This document shows, piece by piece, positions 24,642 through 32,714 of a stretch of 64,000 bases of DNA. Positions within the stretch are counted from its first letter, which is position 1, and the number at the start of each line of letters is the position of its first letter. The notes beneath the pieces were generated by a model. The model saw only the letters and a program-made list of their open reading frames with translations, was not told where the DNA came from and did no database searches. The DNA is taken from the NCBI GenBank assembly GCA_964452775.1, contig CAYVQP010000003.1:1-64000 (forward strand), written 5' to 3'. A program made the position numbers and the translations under genes. The DNA is from JACKCB01 sp964452775. Lineage in GTDB: Bacteria > Chloroflexota > Anaerolineae > Promineifilales > Promineifilaceae.

Positions 24642-25835
24642 TCAGGCCATCATCAACACCGGCTCAATCCGCTCCATCGCCCAGTCAATCTCATCCTTCG
24701 TAATGACCAGCGGGGGAGCAAAGCGGATTACCGTCTCGTGCGTCTCCTTACAGAGAATGCCAAGCTCTCGCAGAGACTCACAGAAGCGTCGGGCCGGCGT
24801 ATGCAATTCAACGCCAATCAGTAGACCCTTGCCGCGCACTTCCTTGATGTGTTCACTTTCCACGCGCAGCAAGCGCCCTTTGAAATAGTCGCCCAACCGC
24901 CTGGAGTTCTCGAACAGGCCGTCTTCTACCAGGACGCTTAGCGCGGCGCGGCCAATGGCTGAACCCAATGGGTTGCCGCCGAAGGTGCTGCCGTGGTCGC
25001 CTGGTTTGAACAGGCCCAACACGGGCTTATCGCTGAGAACGGCGGAAACGGGATAAAAACCGCCGCTCAGCGCCTTACCCAGGATCATCACATCCGGCCG
25101 GACTTGCTCATGGTCGCAGGCAAATAGCCGGCCCGTGCGACCCAGGCCGGTCTGAATCTCGTCCGCCACGAAGAGCACATTGTTGCGCCGGCACACATCG
25201 GCCGCGGCCGCCAGAAAACCATCCGGCGGAACGACTACCCCACCCTCACCCTGGATCGGCTCCACCAAGAAGGCGACGGTGTTTTCGTTGACCGCCTGCT
25301 CCAGCGCTTCAATGTTGCCGTAGGGAATCAGCACGAAGCCCGGCGTAAAGGGGCCGAAATTCTCCCGATATGCTTGTTCGCTGGAGAAGCCGACAATGGT
25401 CGTCGTCCGGCCGTGGAAGTTGCCCTCGCAGACGATGATCTCGGCCCGGCCGGCCGGCACGCCCTTGCTGACGTAACCCCACTTGCGCGCCGCCTTGATT
25501 GCGGTTTCCACCCCTTCGGCGCCGGTGTTCATCGGCAGGGCCATCTCATAGCCGGTCAGCCGGCACAAATGCTCCAGGAACGGGCCCATCTGGTCATTGC
25601 GAAAGGCGCGGGAGGTCAGGGTGATGCGCCCCATCTGTGCGATTGCCGCATCGCGGATCCGGGGGTGCACATGCCCCTGGTTGACGGCTGAATAGGCGCT
25701 CAGACAATCCAGGTATTTATTGCCGTCAACGTCATACACCCAGACGCCCTCGCCGCGATCAATGACCACATCCAGGGGGTGATAGTTATGAGCGCTGTAA
25801 CTTTCTTCCAGCTCAATATATTGCTCGCTATGCAT
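24642..25835 (-). CDS. rocD: Ornithine aminotransferase (ornithine--oxo-acid transaminase)
   Basis: The 397-residue class III aminotransferase has GVWVYDVDGNKYLDCLSAYSAVNQGH at the N-terminus (the SAYSAVNQGH part is characteristic of ornithine aminotransferases), NTGAEGVETAIK for PLP phosphate binding, VADEIQTGLGRTGR, and the Schiff-base lysine in MILGKALSGGFYPVS. It converts ornithine and 2-oxoglutarate to glutamate semialdehyde and glutamate, linking arginine and proline metabolism. The ATG at 25835 follows CAGGAG by six bases; a longer frame starts at 25868 without such a site. It converges with rluD, with the stop codons six bases apart. A DDAH-like gene elsewhere in the window also feeds citrulline/arginine metabolism. 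Confidence 0.93.
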   Translation of the reverse strand: MHSEQYIELEESYSAHNYHPLDVVIDRGEGVWVYDVDGNKYLDCLSAYSAVNQGHVHPRIRDAAIAQMGRITLTSRAFRNDQMGPFLEHLCRLTGYEMALPMNTGAEGVETAIKAARKWGYVSKGVPAGRAEIIVCEGNFHGRTTTIVGFSSEQAYRENFGPFTPGFVLIPYGNIEALEQAVNENTVAFLVEPIQGEGGVVVPPDGFLAAAADVCRRNNVLFVADEIQTGLGRTGRLFACDHEQVRPDVMILGKALSGGFYPVSAVLSDKPVLGLFKPGDHGSTFGGNPLGSAIGRAALSVLVEDGLFENSRRLGDYFKGRLLRVESEHIKEVRGKGLLIGVELHTPARRFCESLRELGILCKETHETVIRFAPPLVITKDEIDWAMERIEPVLMMA

Positions 25836-26090
25836 TACGACTCCTGTGGGCCGGCGCATAGCTGACATGCTCAGTCTGTCAGTTCCGCAAGTAGTGGAAG
25901 ACTATTGCGCGCCGCGCCGCTTGTTCTCGTGGGAAGTAATCGCCGGGTGTCGCTTCAGTGACGACATCCCAACCCTATCCGTATTCTACCCGCGAACAGG
26001 GCTTTCAGGTAGGGAGACAGGCGCTTGCTCATCTGCTGCCCAGACCACGACTCCTGGAGATTCTGCGCTTGCAGACCCTGCCGGTCCGAC

Positions 26091-26909
26091 CTATACAACC
26101 CCGGCCAAACTCAACAACAGGAAGCCGCCGCCCAACAGCGCGCAATAGACGGCAAACGGGTAGAGCGTGTGACGGCGTAACCAGGACAACAGGAAGTAGA
26201 TGCACAGATAGCCCGTAATCGCCGCCGCCGCAAAGGTCACCAGGTAGATCGATAGTTGACCATCTGACATCCCCTGCTGGCTCACGTCTACAAGGCCCAG
26301 CAGCCCGGCCCCCAAAATGGCGGGGATCCCCAGCAGAAAGCTGAAACGGGCGGCGCCGGGCCGGTTCAGCCCGCGCCACAGCCCGCCGGAGATCGTGCTG
26401 CCGCTGCGCGAGATGCCGGGAAAGAGGGCAAACATCTGGAAGAGGCCGATGATTAAACCATCGAGCCAGCTGATGGTTTGCTCCGTCTTTACGCCGGTGA
26501 GACTACGCTCGCCAAAGACCAGCAGGCCGGCAGTGACCAGCAGAAAAAAGGCGGCCATCTGCGGATTGGCAAAGATCGTTTCAAAGTAATCCTCCAACGC
26601 CAAGCCGGCGACGCCGGCCGGAATAGAAGCAAACAGGATCATCCAGCCCAGACGCGCGTCCGGGGTAGCCAGCGGCCGGCGAATACGCAACGCGGCAAGC
26701 ACCTCCCGCACAATAGCCAGTAAGTCGCGGCGAAAGTAGATCAGCACCGCCAGCAAGGTGCCGAGGTGGGCAATCTCGATCAGGGTCAGACTCGGCTGGT
26801 CGATGCCCAACAAGGCCGGCGCCATCACCAGGTGGGCGGAGCTTGAGACGGGCAGGAACTCCGTCGCGCCCTGAATGATGCCCAGCAGAATAGCTTCTAA
26901 ATACGACAT
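26091..26909 (-). CDS. uppP: Undecaprenyl-diphosphatase
   Basis: The 272-residue polytopic protein carries both family signatures: GATEFLPVSSSAHL (residues 15-28) and PGISRSGSTI (about 163-172), which form the phosphatase site. About eight hydrophobic segments are visible. It dephosphorylates undecaprenyl diphosphate to recycle the carrier for peptidoglycan and other cell wall polymers, and confers bacitracin tolerance when abundant (BacA). Length equals the usual 270. It follows tgt on the same strand with a 60-base gap, so it may be co-transcribed. About 220 bases separate its stop from rocD's start side without a recognised feature. Confidence 0.94.
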   Translation of the reverse strand: MSYLEAILLGIIQGATEFLPVSSSAHLVMAPALLGIDQPSLTLIEIAHLGTLLAVLIYFRRDLLAIVREVLAALRIRRPLATPDARLGWMILFASIPAGVAGLALEDYFETIFANPQMAAFFLLVTAGLLVFGERSLTGVKTEQTISWLDGLIIGLFQMFALFPGISRSGSTISGGLWRGLNRPGAARFSFLLGIPAILGAGLLGLVDVSQQGMSDGQLSIYLVTFAAAAITGYLCIYFLLSWLRRHTLYPFAVYCALLGGGFLLLSLAGVV

Positions 26910-26969
26910 ATGCCTCCAATTCTCGCTTTCGGACGGGGGTAACGCGATGCACGGCTGCCCGCCACACGG

Positions 26970-28085
26970 TCAGCGCGGGACCGGCCGGTAGGCGTTCAAG
27001 AAGGCCTGAGCCGCCGGCATGAACTCTCCGGCCAGAATCGCCCGCCGCAGCCGGCGCATCAATGAGAGTAGAAAGTGAACGTTGTGCGTGGTCAGCAGGA
27101 TGTGGCTGAGGATCTCCTTCGCCTTGATCAGGTGGTGCAAGTAGGCGCGGCTGAAATGCCGGCAGGTGTAACAGGCGCAGTCCGGGTCAATCGGTCCACC
27201 GGCGACGGCGTGCTCCGCGTTGCGCAGGTTCAGCCGGCCTCCCGCAACCATGGCCGACCCATGCCGGGCCAGACGCGTCGGTAGGACGCAGTCGAACACA
27301 TCTACTCCCCGCATGACCGCGTTGACGATGTCCTCCGCCGCGCCGACGCCCATCAGATAGCGCGGTTTGCCCGCCGGCAACACGGGGTGGAGCCAATCAA
27401 GTACCTGGTACATCTCCGCCTTGCTCTCGCCGACGGCCAGCCCGCCGATCGCGTAGCCGGGGAAATCCAGCTCGATCAGCGTCTGCGCGCTGGCCTCGCG
27501 CAGATCGCGGAAAATACCTCCCTGTACAATGCCGTAAAGCGCCTGATCCGGCCGCCGGTGCGCCTCCCGGCAACGCTGCGCCCAATGGTGCGTCCGGCGC
27601 AAGGATTCAGCCACATACGCATAGTCGCAGGGCGGCGGGCATTCGTCCAGCACCATGGCAATGTCGGAGCCAAGATTCTCCTGGATGGCGATGCTCTTCT
27701 CCGGCGTGAAACGGTGGCTGGAGCCGTCAATGTGCGAGCGAAAGGTGACCCCGTCCGGGTCCACCTTGCGGCTGGCGCTCAGGCTGAAGACCTGGAAGCC
27801 GCCGCTATCGGTCAGGATCGGGCCGGGCCAGGCCATGAATTGGTGCAGGCCGCCCAGGTCACGGATCAGCTCATCTCCCGGCCGCAAGTAGAGGTGATAG
27901 GTATTGCTGAGGATGAGCGACGCGCCAAGCTCCTGCAGGTCTGCCGGGCGCAGGGCCTTGACCGTGGCCTGCGTCCCCACCGGCGCAAAAACCGGCGTCT
28001 CGATTACCCCGTGTGCGGTATGCAGCAAGCCGGCGCGCGCGCTGCTTTCCGGATCTATGGCCTGTATCTCAAACCCGTCTGGCAT
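26970..28085 (-). CDS. tgt: Queuine/preQ1 tRNA-ribosyltransferase
   Basis: The 371-residue protein matches bacterial Tgt: FAPVGTQATVKAL, LSNTYHLYLRPGD, TDSGGFQVFSL, MVLDECPP, VDVFDCVLPTRLARHG (nucleophile Asp region) and the zinc site CACYTCRHFSRAYLHHL. It exchanges guanine-34 of GU(N)-anticodon tRNAs for preQ1, the first tRNA-level step of queuosine. QueA and QueG are not in the window. The ATG at 28085 is preceded by a TATAAT on the same strand eight bases away, so transcription probably begins at the start codon. It is divergent from the phosphotransferase-like gene, sharing a 95-base promoter region. Confidence 0.95.
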   Translation of the reverse strand: MPDGFEIQAIDPESSARAGLLHTAHGVIETPVFAPVGTQATVKALRPADLQELGASLILSNTYHLYLRPGDELIRDLGGLHQFMAWPGPILTDSGGFQVFSLSASRKVDPDGVTFRSHIDGSSHRFTPEKSIAIQENLGSDIAMVLDECPPPCDYAYVAESLRRTHHWAQRCREAHRRPDQALYGIVQGGIFRDLREASAQTLIELDFPGYAIGGLAVGESKAEMYQVLDWLHPVLPAGKPRYLMGVGAAEDIVNAVMRGVDVFDCVLPTRLARHGSAMVAGGRLNLRNAEHAVAGGPIDPDCACYTCRHFSRAYLHHLIKAKEILSHILLTTHNVHFLLSLMRRLRRAILAGEFMPAAQAFLNAYRPVPR

Positions 28086-28093
28086 GGCGGCGG

Positions 28094-28099
28094 ATTATA
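28094..28099 (-). promoter_or_regulatory. -10 box of tgt, leaderless spacing
   Basis: On the minus strand TATAAT is followed by CCGCCGCC and then the ATG of tgt. The eight-base spacer equals that before the methyltransferase at 22085 and has similar sequence (CCGCGCCA there). No strong -35 is present. Confidence 0.5.
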
Positions 28100-28141
28100 C
28101 CGCATCCGCTATGCACGGAAAGCAGCGGATAGTGAGCGCGG

Positions 28142-28170
28142 TTGCCTTTTGCTGGTTACGGTTTTACAAT
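28142..28170 (+). promoter_or_regulatory. Promoter of the phosphotransferase-like gene
   Basis: TTGCCT (28142-28147) and TACAAT (28165-28170) are separated by 17 bases. The -10 ends ten bases before the ATG at 28181, so the leader is only three or four bases and no Shine-Dalgarno fits between them. Confidence 0.5.
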
Positions 28171-28180
28171 CCCCCCCGTT

Positions 28181-29407
28181 ATGGACGCCTCCCAGGTAAA
28201 GGTCAGCCAGTTGCAGCGGCGCGTGCCCGGCGCTTGGGCCGCGCTTCTGCAACAACACCAGGGGCTGGAAGACCTGCAAGTATTAGATGTGACCGTCGAG
28301 CAGCCCATCTCCTGGTCCGGCTGCACCCGCTACCTGCTCACCCTTGATGGACACAGTGACGCGTTTCCTCTGGTGGGAAAGCGCACCAATGAGCTGGAGG
28401 CGCGCTTCTACCTGGAGCTGGCGCAATATCTGCCGGCGATGACCGCCAAGTGCTGGCTGAGCCATGTGGATGGGGCGCATAGCTGGATCGTACTCGACGA
28501 CGTGCCCGATCACTGGCCGGCCGAAGGTTGGGCGGCGGATGACCTTGAGAAGGTGGTCGCCGGCCTGGTCGCCGTTCACGCCACGTTCTGGGAGATGGGC
28601 ATCGTGCCCGACTGGCCCGATTGGCTGCCGGCGCATCATTCCCTGCCGGCTCCCGGGCCGGCGCGCCGGGGTTACTACGAAATGATGCGTGAAGGGAGCA
28701 GCCTCCTGGGGCTGGGCCGGGCCGCGGCTGTGTCCGCGCATGCCCTGCAGGTGGCGGGCCGGTTGGCGCCGGCATTTGTGCGCTGCGCAGCCGGCCTGGA
28801 AACAATGCGCTCCCTCGGCGGTTGGCCCGGCATCATCGAGGATTCACATCTGAACATCGTGGCAGACCTGTTAGACGATCCGCTGCCGATGTTGCAACCT
28901 TTACGTGAATTGCCGCTGACGCTCGTGCACGGCAATCCGATCCCGCGTCATTGGCGGTCCACGCTCTTCAACGAACGCTATCTGATAGATTGGCAAGAGA
29001 GCACTTTCGGCCCTTCTGTCTGCGACCTGATCAGCTTTCTGGAAGCGATCCAGCTGCTGAGCATCGAACAGGAGAAGCGCGGCGTTCCCTGCCCCACCCC
29101 GGCCACCTTTGAGACGATTATTGACAGCTACATGGTGCGCATGTCCATGTTGCTCGGCCGCGATTTCTCCGCCCGCGCCGCCCGGCAGGCCATCCCCGGG
29201 GCCCTCTGCCTGCACGTCCTTCTGGATTGGTTGCCGCGTTTCGCGCAGTTGTTTGAGCCTTACCTCGGCTCTCCCCATACCTGGCAGATGGTCACGCAAA
29301 TGAACGACCAGCAACTGGAGCGCGTCGGTTTGGGGGCAGTTGCCGGCAAGCGTTGCTACCTGCAGGGCTTATTCCGCCGCTTCCGCAGCGCCTCTCAGGC
29401 GCTTTAG
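28181..29407 (+). CDS. APH/ecdysteroid-kinase-like phosphotransferase, possibly inactive
   Basis: The 408-residue protein has the aminoglycoside-phosphotransferase/EcKinase layout: an N-lobe with PLVGKRTNELEARFYLEL (the KxxxxE pairing for ATP), a LDDVP hinge, and a C-lobe with LTLVHGNPIPRHW and YLIDWQESTFGPSVCDL. The catalytic loop is usually HGDxxxxN; here the Asp is Asn and the later Asn is not in place, while the metal-binding DW of the second motif remains. This may be a pseudokinase or an enzyme with a shifted base. The substrate is unknown. It is a single gene divergent from tgt. The upstream frame starts earlier, but the ATG at 28181 fits the promoter. Confidence 0.72.
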   Translation: MDASQVKVSQLQRRVPGAWAALLQQHQGLEDLQVLDVTVEQPISWSGCTRYLLTLDGHSDAFPLVGKRTNELEARFYLELAQYLPAMTAKCWLSHVDGAHSWIVLDDVPDHWPAEGWAADDLEKVVAGLVAVHATFWEMGIVPDWPDWLPAHHSLPAPGPARRGYYEMMREGSSLLGLGRAAAVSAHALQVAGRLAPAFVRCAAGLETMRSLGGWPGIIEDSHLNIVADLLDDPLPMLQPLRELPLTLVHGNPIPRHWRSTLFNERYLIDWQESTFGPSVCDLISFLEAIQLLSIEQEKRGVPCPTPATFETIIDSYMVRMSMLLGRDFSARAARQAIPGALCLHVLLDWLPRFAQLFEPYLGSPHTWQMVTQMNDQQLERVGLGAVAGKRCYLQGLFRRFRSASQAL

Positions 29408-29564
29408 ACTGGACACCCCGCAAGTGTTGCGCAAGAGCTACGGGGTTGTTCGCAGCCTCAGCGATAGAGCCATTCACGCAACCCACATCGCGCGCATACG
29501 TATTGATAATGTGCGTTCCGTATGATAGGTGCGTGTTGGTTACCTGCGTGATTAAGGGAAGTTC

Positions 29565-30077
29565 GTGCCGCTAGACCTACTGCAAGGGTTGGCCTTTGGC
29601 CTGGCCTGCTTCTTTATTCTGTTGGGCATCGTAGGCACGATCATCCCCATCTTGCCGGGGATGTTGCTGGTCTGGGTAACCGTGCTGGTATACACGCTGG
29701 CAGAGCGCGCCAACGGCTACGCGGCGATTGACCCGACGACCTTTGTCGTGATCACGATTATCGCGCTGGTGACCGGCCTGGCCGACCTCTGGCTGCCATT
29801 GCTGGGCGCGCGGATCAGCCGGACTTCCAAGCGAGCGATGGCGCTGGGCCTGATTGGCGGCATTATCGGCACGTTCATCACCCCGCTGATCGGCACCCTG
29901 ATCGGCTATGCGCTCGGCATTCTGATCGGCGAGTTTCACAAGGTGCGCGACTTGCGCCTGGCCTTGCGGGCCAGCGTGAACGGGCTGGCTCACTGGGGCA
30001 TCGGCACCGCCATCCAGCTCGGCGGCTCAATCGTGATATTCATCATCTTTGTCTGGCAAGTGCTATCATTTGGTTAA
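29565..30077 (+). CDS. DUF456 small membrane protein
   Basis: The 170-residue protein is almost wholly hydrophobic with four or five membrane segments and a GTIIPILPG motif at residues about 23-31, typical of DUF456. A glycine-rich helix (GLIGGIIGTFITPLIGTLIGYALGILIGEF) resembles the repeats by which glycine-zipper segments pack. The start is a GTG. The function of the family is unknown. It is followed after three bases by a long palindrome and then by another small membrane protein on the same strand. Confidence 0.85.
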   Translation: MPLDLLQGLAFGLACFFILLGIVGTIIPILPGMLLVWVTVLVYTLAERANGYAAIDPTTFVVITIIALVTGLADLWLPLLGARISRTSKRAMALGLIGGIIGTFITPLIGTLIGYALGILIGEFHKVRDLRLALRASVNGLAHWGIGTAIQLGGSIVIFIIFVWQVLSFG

Positions 30078-30080
30078 GGC

Positions 30081-30124
30081 GGGAGAGGTGACAGTCACTT
30101 TAGAAAGTGACTGTCACCTCTCCC
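30081..30124. repeat. 44-bp perfect palindrome between two genes
   Basis: Two 21-base arms are perfectly complementary around a two-base centre; the outer part reads GGGAGAGGTGACAGTCAC. It begins three bases after the stop of the DUF456 gene and ends 15 bases before the next ATG. In RNA it would form a very stable hairpin on either strand; no T tract follows, so it is not a classical terminator. It could be a mobile repeat unit or an mRNA-processing signal. Confidence 0.85.
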
Positions 30125-30139
30125 GGCAACGGAGTTGTA

Positions 30140-30544
30140 ATGACCACTGATTCTATACAAACGATTGGGCTGATCGTGGCCGGCTGGATGCTGGTCTGCG
30201 CCGGGCTGGCCTTCATCATCTTCCTGTTTGGGATCCGGCGTCTCCGGCGCATCCATGTGCCGGCCGGCGCCGGCTTCACGGAAACGTTACAACACACCCC
30301 ACTCATCGTGGCTATCTTTATTGATCTGCTGGATTGGGGACTTGATTTCCTGGCCGCGCCCTTCGCCTGGCTCATCCTGGATCGCCTGGGCTTGAAAGCG
30401 TTGCGCGGCGTCTTTGCCGTCGAGGCGCTGATCCCGTTTACGCAGATCATCCCGGTGATGACCCTCTGCTGGCTGGGCGTCAGGCTGGGGCTGAACTTCG
30501 ATTGGAATCGGGGGCAATCGTCAAATGGCGCGGTGTACAGCTAA
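30140..30544 (+). CDS. Unknown small membrane protein
   Basis: The 134-residue protein starts at the ATG after GGAG and has three hydrophobic segments (about 8-30, 50-70, 95-120), the middle one containing LLDWGLDFLAAPFAWLILDRLGL. I do not recognise a family. Charged residues lie in short loops (GIRRLRRIHVP). It probably lies in one transcript with the DUF456 gene if the palindrome between them does not stop transcription. It converges with the M42 peptidases, and a stem-loop follows its stop. Confidence 0.7.
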   Translation: MTTDSIQTIGLIVAGWMLVCAGLAFIIFLFGIRRLRRIHVPAGAGFTETLQHTPLIVAIFIDLLDWGLDFLAAPFAWLILDRLGLKALRGVFAVEALIPFTQIIPVMTLCWLGVRLGLNFDWNRGQSSNGAVYS

Positions 30545-30548
30545 GAAA

Positions 30549-30575
30549 AGTCCGGCTTCTGACAGAAGCCGGACT
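30549..30575. terminator. Stem-loop between converging genes
   Basis: AGTCCGGCTTCTG pairs with CAGAAGCCGGACT around a one-base loop centre, starting four bases after the plus-strand stop and ending 32 bases before the minus-strand stop at 30608. No clear T tract on either side, but placement suggests bidirectional termination. Confidence 0.55.
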
Positions 30576-30607
30576 GTTAGCTGCTTCTTTTAAGTGCTTC
30601 CGCGGGT

Positions 30608-31612
30608 TTACAACGCGATCGGTTTTTCCAGAATCTCCACCAACAACCTGACGCTGTCTTCCACGTCCCCGGCGTCCACCGTCTCACTCTGCGTGTGCAC
30701 GTAGCGGCAGGGGATGGAGATGCAGCCGGCGGCGCAACCCGGGCCGGCGATCTGCATGGAGCGAGCATCGGTTGAGCCGCCCACCAAGACCTCTAGCTGA
30801 TAGGGAATTCCGGCTTCAGCCGCCCGCTGCTTCATTAACGCGACCAAACCCTGATGCGATATCATGCCGCTGTCTTTCACCTTGATCGCCGGCCCCATGC
30901 CCAACGACACGGCCATCGCATCGGCCTCCGGCGTGTCGCCGGTCAGGGTGACGTCCAGGGCAATGCCGACATCGGGGGCGATTGCGTTGGCCGCAATCTG
31001 AGCGCCGCGCGTACCCACCTCCTCCTGCACGCTGAACACAAAATAGACATCATGCGGGGAAGAGTTGAGCCGGCGCATAGTCTCGATGGCCACCACGCAG
31101 CCGATGCGATCATCCATGCTCTTCGCCGTTAGCCGGCTTCCCTGGGCAACGAACGGGCGCACGAAGCCGGCGGCCGCCCCCACCTGCACCGGGCAATCCT
31201 CCCGGCTCGTCGCGCCGACATCAATGTAATGCCTGGGCAGTGGATGCACGTTGGATCGATCCGCCAGCGGTTCGCCATGCACCACACCGATCAGGCCGTC
31301 CGCGAACTGCACCCGACTGCCGGACAGCGTCCGCGGATTGATCCCGCCGATGTTGGTGAAGCGCAGAAAGCCCTCCTCGGTGACGTGCGATACCATCAGG
31401 CCGATCTCGTCCATGTGGGCGGCGATCATGACCTTCAGCGCGTTGCCGGCCGCCGACTCTGCCGGACGCTTGCGGGCGATCAGGTTGCCCATCGCGTCCA
31501 CCGATATCTCGCCGGCGTAAGGCTCGATCATCGGCCGGATCAGCTCGCGCATGCCGTCTTCAAAGCCGGAAGGGCCGTAGGCTTCTACCAGGGTCTTGAT
31601 CAGTTCATTCAT
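30608..31612 (-). CDS. M42 family metallopeptidase (tandem copy 3)
   Basis: The 334-residue protein has the M42/TET layout: AAHMDEIGLM (first metal-ligand His), DDRIGCV (bridging Asp), SVQEEVGTRGAQ (catalytic Glu and ligand Glu), IALDVTLTGD (Asp) and the C-terminal YVHTQSE (His). An inserted PDZ-like barrel is expected after residue 90. These cobalt/zinc aminopeptidases form dodecamers that trim peptides released by proteases. It is the last of three tandem M42 genes, with a 67-base gap from the previous one. Of the three, it has the most canonical ligand set. Confidence 0.92.
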   Translation of the reverse strand: MNELIKTLVEAYGPSGFEDGMRELIRPMIEPYAGEISVDAMGNLIARKRPAESAAGNALKVMIAAHMDEIGLMVSHVTEEGFLRFTNIGGINPRTLSGSRVQFADGLIGVVHGEPLADRSNVHPLPRHYIDVGATSREDCPVQVGAAAGFVRPFVAQGSRLTAKSMDDRIGCVVAIETMRRLNSSPHDVYFVFSVQEEVGTRGAQIAANAIAPDVGIALDVTLTGDTPEADAMAVSLGMGPAIKVKDSGMISHQGLVALMKQRAAEAGIPYQLEVLVGGSTDARSMQIAGPGCAAGCISIPCRYVHTQSETVDAGDVEDSVRLLVEILEKPIAL

Positions 31613-31679
31613 CCTATCCTCGTTCAGTCGTCAGTAATATTTCGTATGGTTCTGCTCGCCGGCCCGTAGCCAGTTTCCA

Positions 31680-32714
31680 TCAACGTTGGAATTGATTCGG
31701 GTCCAGCCCGCGCAACGTGGCGTCCGCCAGGCGGATCACGTTGGCGAAGTCGTCCAGGTTGATCATTGCCGCCGGCGAATGTAAATAGCGGCCGGGTGTG
31801 GCGATCGTGGCGGCAGGTATGCCGGCCCGCGCGCGCTGCAGTTTGCCCGTGTTGGTGCCGCCGCCGCCGGGCTGGCGCAACTGCACGGGAATATCATTGG
31901 CCGCCGCCGTTTGCAGGATGTGGGAGACCAGCCGGGGGTCCTGAACGGCGTTGGAATCCATCACGTAAACGGACGGCCCACGCCCCAGAGCTACGTTGGG
32001 GCTGTCGTCGCGCTTGTTTGGCAGGTCATAAGCCGGGGTACACTCCAGCACCAGCGCCAGGTCAGGCTGTATCGCATAGCCGGCCGTCTCCGCGCCGCGC
32101 AGCCCGATCTCCTCCTGCACCGAGAACAGGGCATGCAAATCAAATGGATAGCGCTCGCCCTGCAACAGGGTGATCAGGGCGGCGCAACCGGCCCGATTAT
32201 CCAGCGCTTTGCCGATGGCGACCCTGCCGCTTTCGCGATATGAGGAGACGAAGGTAGCCCGGTCGCCAATCTTCACCTTGCTGTTCACCTGCTCTTTCTT
32301 ATTGGCGCCGATATCAATGCGCATGGCGTCAATGCTGACGGTTTGGTCCGATTGCGAGCCGGTCAGCAGGTGAATCGGCCGGGCGCCGACCACGCCCGGC
32401 AATCGCTTGGGCCCAACCTGCATCACTTTGCCTAGCAGCGCCTGGCTTTGAATGCCGCCGACCGTCATGAACTCCAACATGCCGTCGCTGCCGATGCTGG
32501 AGATCATCAGCCCGACTTCATCCATGTGGGCGTCCACCAGGACACGCCAATCCAATTCGCCGGTACCTTTCTTCAGGGCCAGCAAGTTGCCCAGCGCATC
32601 CACGCGCCATTCATCAACATGCGGGGCGATCAGGTCGCGGATCAACAGCCGGACCTGCTTCTCGTCGCCCGAGACGCCAACGGCATCACTCAGCTTCTGT
32701 AGCAGTTCGTTCAT
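31680..32714 (-). CDS. M42 family metallopeptidase (tandem copy 2)
   Basis: The 344-residue protein keeps DAHMDEVGLM, LDNRAGCA, SVQEEIGLRGAE and YLHSPAAM, so the dinuclear metal site is largely intact. The Asp usually found in the ALDVT motif is Glu here (LVLECTPAYD), a conservative change of a metal ligand that may alter metal choice or specificity. It overlaps the preceding gene by four bases (start at 32714, previous stop at 32711), so translation is coupled. In archaea, TET paralogues with different specificity can form mixed particles; the same is plausible here but is inference. Confidence 0.9.
   Translation of the reverse strand: MNELLQKLSDAVGVSGDEKQVRLLIRDLIAPHVDEWRVDALGNLLALKKGTGELDWRVLVDAHMDEVGLMISSIGSDGMLEFMTVGGIQSQALLGKVMQVGPKRLPGVVGARPIHLLTGSQSDQTVSIDAMRIDIGANKKEQVNSKVKIGDRATFVSSYRESGRVAIGKALDNRAGCAALITLLQGERYPFDLHALFSVQEEIGLRGAETAGYAIQPDLALVLECTPAYDLPNKRDDSPNVALGRGPSVYVMDSNAVQDPRLVSHILQTAAANDIPVQLRQPGGGGTNTGKLQRARAGIPAATIATPGRYLHSPAAMINLDDFANVIRLADATLRGLDPNQFQR

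Noticed and set aside
27387..28199. 270-codon plus-strand frame opposite tgt
   Set aside because: It is a shadow of a highly conserved gene in a GC-rich sequence; no start signal and no recognisable domain.
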